Source: Egerieimonas sp900552095 (GTDB lineage: Bacteria; Bacillota; Clostridia; Lachnospirales; Lachnospiraceae). Taken from it: 27,357 nucleotides of DNA. Of the stretch, positions 24,731 to 27,357 are shown piece by piece. Location: NCBI GenBank assembly GCA_902469965.1, contig CABREP010000028.1, positions 1 through 27,357 of the forward strand, written 5' to 3'. Below the pieces are notes generated by a model. That model made no database searches. It saw nothing but the letters and a program-made list of their open reading frames with translations, and was not told the origin of the DNA. The stretch's first letter is position 1, and every line of letters starts with the position of its first letter. The position numbers and the translations under genes were made by a program.

Positions 24731-24758
24731 AGATGTTATGTAAAGCACATTATGTAAA
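24723..24758 (+). repeat. Three TTATGTAAA direct repeats
   Basis: TTATGTAAA occurs at 24723-24731, 24736-24744 and 24750-24758, with periods of 13 and 14 bp. The first copy includes the stop codon of the DUF4446 gene. The rest of the gap up to the serS promoter shows nothing else. Confidence 0.6.
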
Positions 24759-24787
24759 CCATATAGTAAGAGCGGCTGTTTTGAAGC

Positions 24788-24816
24788 TTGAAAAAAAGAG
24801 CATACTATTATATGAT
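24788..24816 (+). promoter_or_regulatory. Sigma-A promoter of serS
   Basis: TTGAAA (24788-24793), a 17-bp spacer and TATGAT (24811-24816) predict a start near 24823 and a leader of only about 30 nt. That is too short for a T-box riboswitch. Confidence 0.75.
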
Positions 24817-24854
24817 AATTTTTTAGATTAACAGGAAGCCATGAGGAGGAAATC

Positions 24855-26141
24855 ATGTTAGATATTAAATTTGTGCGTGAAAATCCGGAAATTGTAAAAC
24901 AGAATATCCGCAATAAATTTCAGGATGCAAAGCTGCCTCTTGTAGATGAGGTGATTGCGCTTGATCAGGAAAACAGAAAAATCAAACAGGAAGTGGAAGC
25001 GCTGCGGGCGGAAAGAAATAAGCTTTCCAAAGAAATCGGCGGTCTGATGAAACAGGGAAAGAAGGAAGAAGCAGAAGAAGTAAAAGCAAAAGTTTCCGCA
25101 TCGGCAGCCCGGATTCAAGAACTGAGCCAGAGGGAAAAAGAGGTGGAGGAAAGCCTGAAAAAGAACATGATGGTGATCCCGAATATTATAGATCCGTCTG
25201 TTCCCATTGGAAAAGATGACAGTGAGAATGTGGAGATTGAAAAGTTTGGAGAGCCGGTAGTCCCGGATTTTGAGATCCCTTATCATACAGAGATTATGGA
25301 ACGATTTGACGGGATCGATCTGGACAGCGCCAGAAGAGTTGCAGGAAATGGCTTCTACTATCTGATGGGAGATATTGCCAGAATTCATTCTTCTGTTATC
25401 GCTTATGCGAGAGATTTCATGATTAACAGAGGCTTTACCTACTGTGTGCCGCCGTTTATGATCCGCAGTGAGGTGGTGACCGGCGTGATGAGTTTTGCAG
25501 AGATGGAAGCGATGATGTATAAGATCGAGGGGGAAGATCTGTATCTGATCGGAACCAGCGAACATTCCATGATCGGAAAATTCATTGATACGATCGTTCC
25601 GGAGGAGGAACTTCCCAAGACTCTGACCAGCTATTCTCCCTGTTTCCGCAAGGAGAAAGGGGCGCATGGACTGGAGGAGAGAGGAGTGTACAGAATCCAT
25701 CAGTTTGAGAAACAGGAAATGATCGTAGTGTGCAGGCCGGAAGACAGTATGGAGTGGTATGATAAGCTGTGGCAGAATACGGTAGATCTGTTCCGGTCTC
25801 TTGATATTCCTGTGCGGACCCTGGAGTGCTGCTCCGGTGATCTGGCCGATCTGAAGGTGAAATCCTGTGATGTGGAGGCCTGGTCTCCCAGACAGAAGAA
25901 ATATTTTGAGGTGGGAAGCTGTTCAAACCTGGGAGATGCTCAGGCCAGAAGACTGAGAATCCGCATCAATGGAAAAGATGGAAAATATTTCGCCCACACG
26001 CTGAACAATACTGTAGTGGCACCGCCGAGAATGCTGATTGCTTTCCTGGAGAACAATCTGAATGCGGATGGCTCTGTAAATATTCCGGCAGCACTGCGGC
26101 CGTATATGGGCGGAATCGAAAAAATTCTTCCCAAACATTAA
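24855..26141 (+). CDS. serS: Seryl-tRNA synthetase
   Basis: This 428-residue class II synthetase charges tRNA-Ser. The N-terminal long coiled-coil arm (about 27-105) contacts the tRNA long variable arm. The catalytic core shows TSEHSMIG (serine-binding TSE, 234-236), motif 2 FRKEKGAHGLEERGVYRIHQFEK (264-286, split by the ATP loop) and motif 3 around APPRMLIAFLENN (389-401, Arg392). Motif 3 has NNTVVAPPR where most bacterial enzymes have a Gly-rich stretch. AGGAGG lies 5 nt before the ATG. It has its own promoter and no T-box. Confidence 0.96.
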   Translation: MLDIKFVRENPEIVKQNIRNKFQDAKLPLVDEVIALDQENRKIKQEVEALRAERNKLSKEIGGLMKQGKKEEAEEVKAKVSASAARIQELSQREKEVEESLKKNMMVIPNIIDPSVPIGKDDSENVEIEKFGEPVVPDFEIPYHTEIMERFDGIDLDSARRVAGNGFYYLMGDIARIHSSVIAYARDFMINRGFTYCVPPFMIRSEVVTGVMSFAEMEAMMYKIEGEDLYLIGTSEHSMIGKFIDTIVPEEELPKTLTSYSPCFRKEKGAHGLEERGVYRIHQFEKQEMIVVCRPEDSMEWYDKLWQNTVDLFRSLDIPVRTLECCSGDLADLKVKSCDVEAWSPRQKKYFEVGSCSNLGDAQARRLRIRINGKDGKYFAHTLNNTVVAPPRMLIAFLENNLNADGSVNIPAALRPYMGGIEKILPKH

Positions 26142-26214
26142 GGAGAGTAAAAAATCATAAAAGGTTATGAAAACGACTTTATGTCAACAAAAATAAAGGA
26201 AAGGGGGTGCGCGG

Positions 26215-27090
26215 ATGCACAGTTATCTGGGAGCGGTAGGATTTTCTGAAATATCCAGGAAAAGTGATCTGGACAGGATTTTAAAGGATGTTCAGGAACA
26301 TTATGAGGAGAAGAAGGTAACTGAGGGGGAAAACGGACGCTGCTTTGTGGAAATGTCCAGGACTTATGGATACGATTGTGGAATAACAGTGTGCGGAGAG
26401 TATGATGAGGAGGATCAATTCCATCTGGAATACTATTTTCCTTTTTTCCGGGGAACCGGAATCTCGACCAATGAGCGTGTGATTGTGGAAAAACATGCAG
26501 ATAAGGATTCTTATGCCGGTGCCTGTGATGATGTGAGGATCGGCGTTACCCTGATTTTCTATCTTCTGAATGCAGGAGAATTTCTGGATGAGAAAAAGAA
26601 GGGGCTTCTGGGGAGCAGAGATACTTCTGTAACCCTCTCCGGCCTTGCCCTGGAGGGAAAAATTTTGTTTCCGGTGGAGAAAAACGCAGGTCAGGTGAAG
26701 AAGAATCAGGAGCTGGCTTCTAACAGAAACAGGCTGATCTCGGCCGCCCGAAACGGCGATGAAGATGCAATGGAAAGTCTTACAATGGAGGATATGGATA
26801 CGTATACCATGATCTCCCGCAGAATTGTCCGGGAAGACATTTTCACAATTGTGGATTCTTATTTTATGCCTTACGGTATGGAATGTGATCAGTACAATGT
26901 CATGGGTGAAATTACGGAATTTGTACAGACAACCAACCGTCTGACCGGGGAGAGAATGTACCAGCTGAGCCTTTTGTGCAATGATCTTTCTTTTGATGTG
27001 TGTATCAATGAAAAGGATCTGATGGGAATACCGGAAGTGGGACGCAGATTTAAAGGAATTCTCTGGCTTCAGGGAAAGATAAACTTCTGA
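26215..27090 (+). CDS. DUF3881 family protein
   Basis: This 291-residue soluble protein has no signal peptide or membrane segment. The start MHSYLGAVGFSEISRKSDLDRIL and the end FKGILWLQGKINF fit DUF3881, a family seen mainly in Lachnospiraceae, of unknown function. The C-terminal part (YFMPYGMECDQYNVMGEI...GERMYQLSLLCNDLSFDVCIN) is beta-rich. The ribosome site is AAAGGGGG. It follows serS by 73 bp without a visible terminator or clear promoter, so it may be co-transcribed. Confidence 0.8.
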   Translation: MHSYLGAVGFSEISRKSDLDRILKDVQEHYEEKKVTEGENGRCFVEMSRTYGYDCGITVCGEYDEEDQFHLEYYFPFFRGTGISTNERVIVEKHADKDSYAGACDDVRIGVTLIFYLLNAGEFLDEKKKGLLGSRDTSVTLSGLALEGKILFPVEKNAGQVKKNQELASNRNRLISAARNGDEDAMESLTMEDMDTYTMISRRIVREDIFTIVDSYFMPYGMECDQYNVMGEITEFVQTTNRLTGERMYQLSLLCNDLSFDVCINEKDLMGIPEVGRRFKGILWLQGKINF

Positions 27091-27135
27091 TCCGGAATAA
27101 AAAGAGCATAAACATAAAAAACTATGCGGGAGGGC

Positions 27136-27164
27136 TTGAAAAAGAGAGACGAAGAGGATATAAT
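27136..27164 (+). promoter_or_regulatory. Strong promoter upstream of the tRNA-Arg fragment
   Basis: TTGAAA (27136-27141), a 17-bp spacer and a perfect TATAAT (27159-27164) predict a start near 27171. The leader of about 67 nt to the tRNA 5' end contains GCCATT/AATGGC (27185-27190 and 27227-27232) and GAAAAC/GTTTTC inverted repeats. Confidence 0.85.
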
Positions 27165-27237
27165 AACATAGTATGTTTAAGGCTGCCATTGCCAAAAAGC
27201 CGGAAAACCGTGTGTTTTCAGGGGAAAATGGCATTTT

Positions 27238-27275
27238 GTCTCGTTAGTTAAATGGATATAACAGGGTTCTCCTAA
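27238..27275 (+). tRNA. 5' part of a tRNA-Arg(CCU) gene, interrupted after the anticodon loop
   Basis: Positions 27238-27244 are a tRNA acceptor 5' strand (GTCTCGT), then TA, a D-arm GTTA/TAAC with AATGGATA loop, A26, a GGGTT strand and a 7-nt anticodon loop CTCCTAA with anticodon CCU. This 38-nt stretch fits the tRNA-Arg(CCU) type of this lineage. The next bases GAGAA cannot close the anticodon stem against GGGTT, and no matching T-arm or ACGAGAC acceptor strand appears in the remaining 82 bp. Insertion of an element, an intron, or a tRNA-like leader are all possible. Confidence 0.6.
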
Positions 27276-27307
27276 GAGAAAGCCGAGGCATTCCCCAAAG
27301 GGGAAAA

Positions 27308-27357
27308 ATGAAAAACAACTTTCAGTTCGAATCTATTCTGAAAAATGCTAAAGGTGA
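27308..27357 (+). CDS. Start of an unidentified protein-coding gene (runs off the window)
   Basis: ATG at 27308 follows AAAGGGG (27297-27303) by 4 nt. Sixteen codons are visible, encoding MKNNFQFESILKNAKG, with no stop before the window ends. The ribosome site lies in a CCCC-AAA-GGGG hairpin (27293-27303). I do not recognise the product. It is the first gene after the broken tRNA and would be the first gene of any inserted element. Confidence 0.45.
   Translation, partial: MKNNFQFESILKNAKG

Noticed and set aside
24731..24854. T-box riboswitch upstream of serS
   Set aside because: The promoter leaves a leader of only about 30 nt, and no T-box sequence or specifier stem is seen.
27318..27345. 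T-arm of the tRNA-Arg (GTTCGAATC at 27325-27333)
   Set aside because: The flanks do not form a 5-bp T-stem (only two pairs), and the following bases do not match the GTCTCGT acceptor strand. The sequence is better read as codons of the new ORF.
27231..27349. Alternative acceptor stem GCATTTT/AAAATGC enclosing the whole region
   Set aside because: It would leave over 100 nt inside with no cloverleaf, and GCATTTT already forms a local AAAATGGCATTTT palindrome. Probably chance.
27276..27357. Definite group I intron
   Set aside because: No U-G splice-site pair in a P1 helix and no P/Q/R/S core could be recognised in the 82 bp available. It remains only a possibility.
1..27357. CRISPR array, insertion sequence, prophage genes, rRNA
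   Set aside because: No regularly spaced repeats, transposase, integrase, phage structural genes or rRNA sequence were seen in the window.

Overview
The window is the chromosomal replication-origin region of a low-to-moderate GC, Gram-positive anaerobe of the class Clostridia, most probably the family Lachnospiraceae. Evidence: the order rpmH-rnpA-yidD-yidC-jag-mnmE-mnmG-rsmG-parA-parB on the plus strand facing dnaA-dnaN-yaaA-recF-gyrB-gyrA on the minus strand, DnaA-box clusters on both sides of dnaA, strong AGGAGG-type ribosome sites, and the lineage-typical DUF4446 and DUF3881 genes. Almost every gene points away from the origin at about 12.0-14.2 kb, so transcription runs with the forks.

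Left arm, read from the origin leftwards: dnaA, dnaN, an S4-domain gene (yaaA), recF, gyrB and gyrA make up the initiation, clamp, repair and topology block. Next is an aspA-fumA-fumB operon (aspartate to fumarate to malate) with its own promoter and a palindrome over its start. It is followed by a secreted C39-like peptidase with an unusual N-terminal domain, a plsC-type acyltransferase, and a tRNA-Ser(GCU) with a strong promoter.

Origin: a 511-bp gene-free stretch (13660-14170) holds seven perfect DnaA boxes, a dnaA promoter and the rpmH promoter. The 261-bp dnaA-dnaN gap holds more boxes, an AT-rich candidate unwinding element, and a box over the dnaN ribosome site.

Right arm: rpmH ends at a terminator, then rnpA-yidD-yidC-jag (RNase P protein and membrane-protein insertion), a GC-rich palindrome resembling a dispersed repeat, mnmE-mnmG-rsmG (tRNA and 16S rRNA modification), and a bidirectional terminator. 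One gene breaks the usual synteny: a membrane-anchored alpha/beta hydrolase on the opposite strand with its own promoter. Two perfect parS sites lie between it and parA-parB, followed by DUF4446, serS (own promoter) and DUF3881.

The last 220 bp are the least ordinary part. A near-consensus promoter leads into the first 38 nt of a tRNA-Arg(CCU) gene, which loses its match just after the anticodon loop. A short hairpin and the start of an unidentified reading frame follow and run off the window. This may be the edge of an integrated element, an intron, or a tRNA-like leader; the window alone cannot decide. The rest of the window is conserved core genome.
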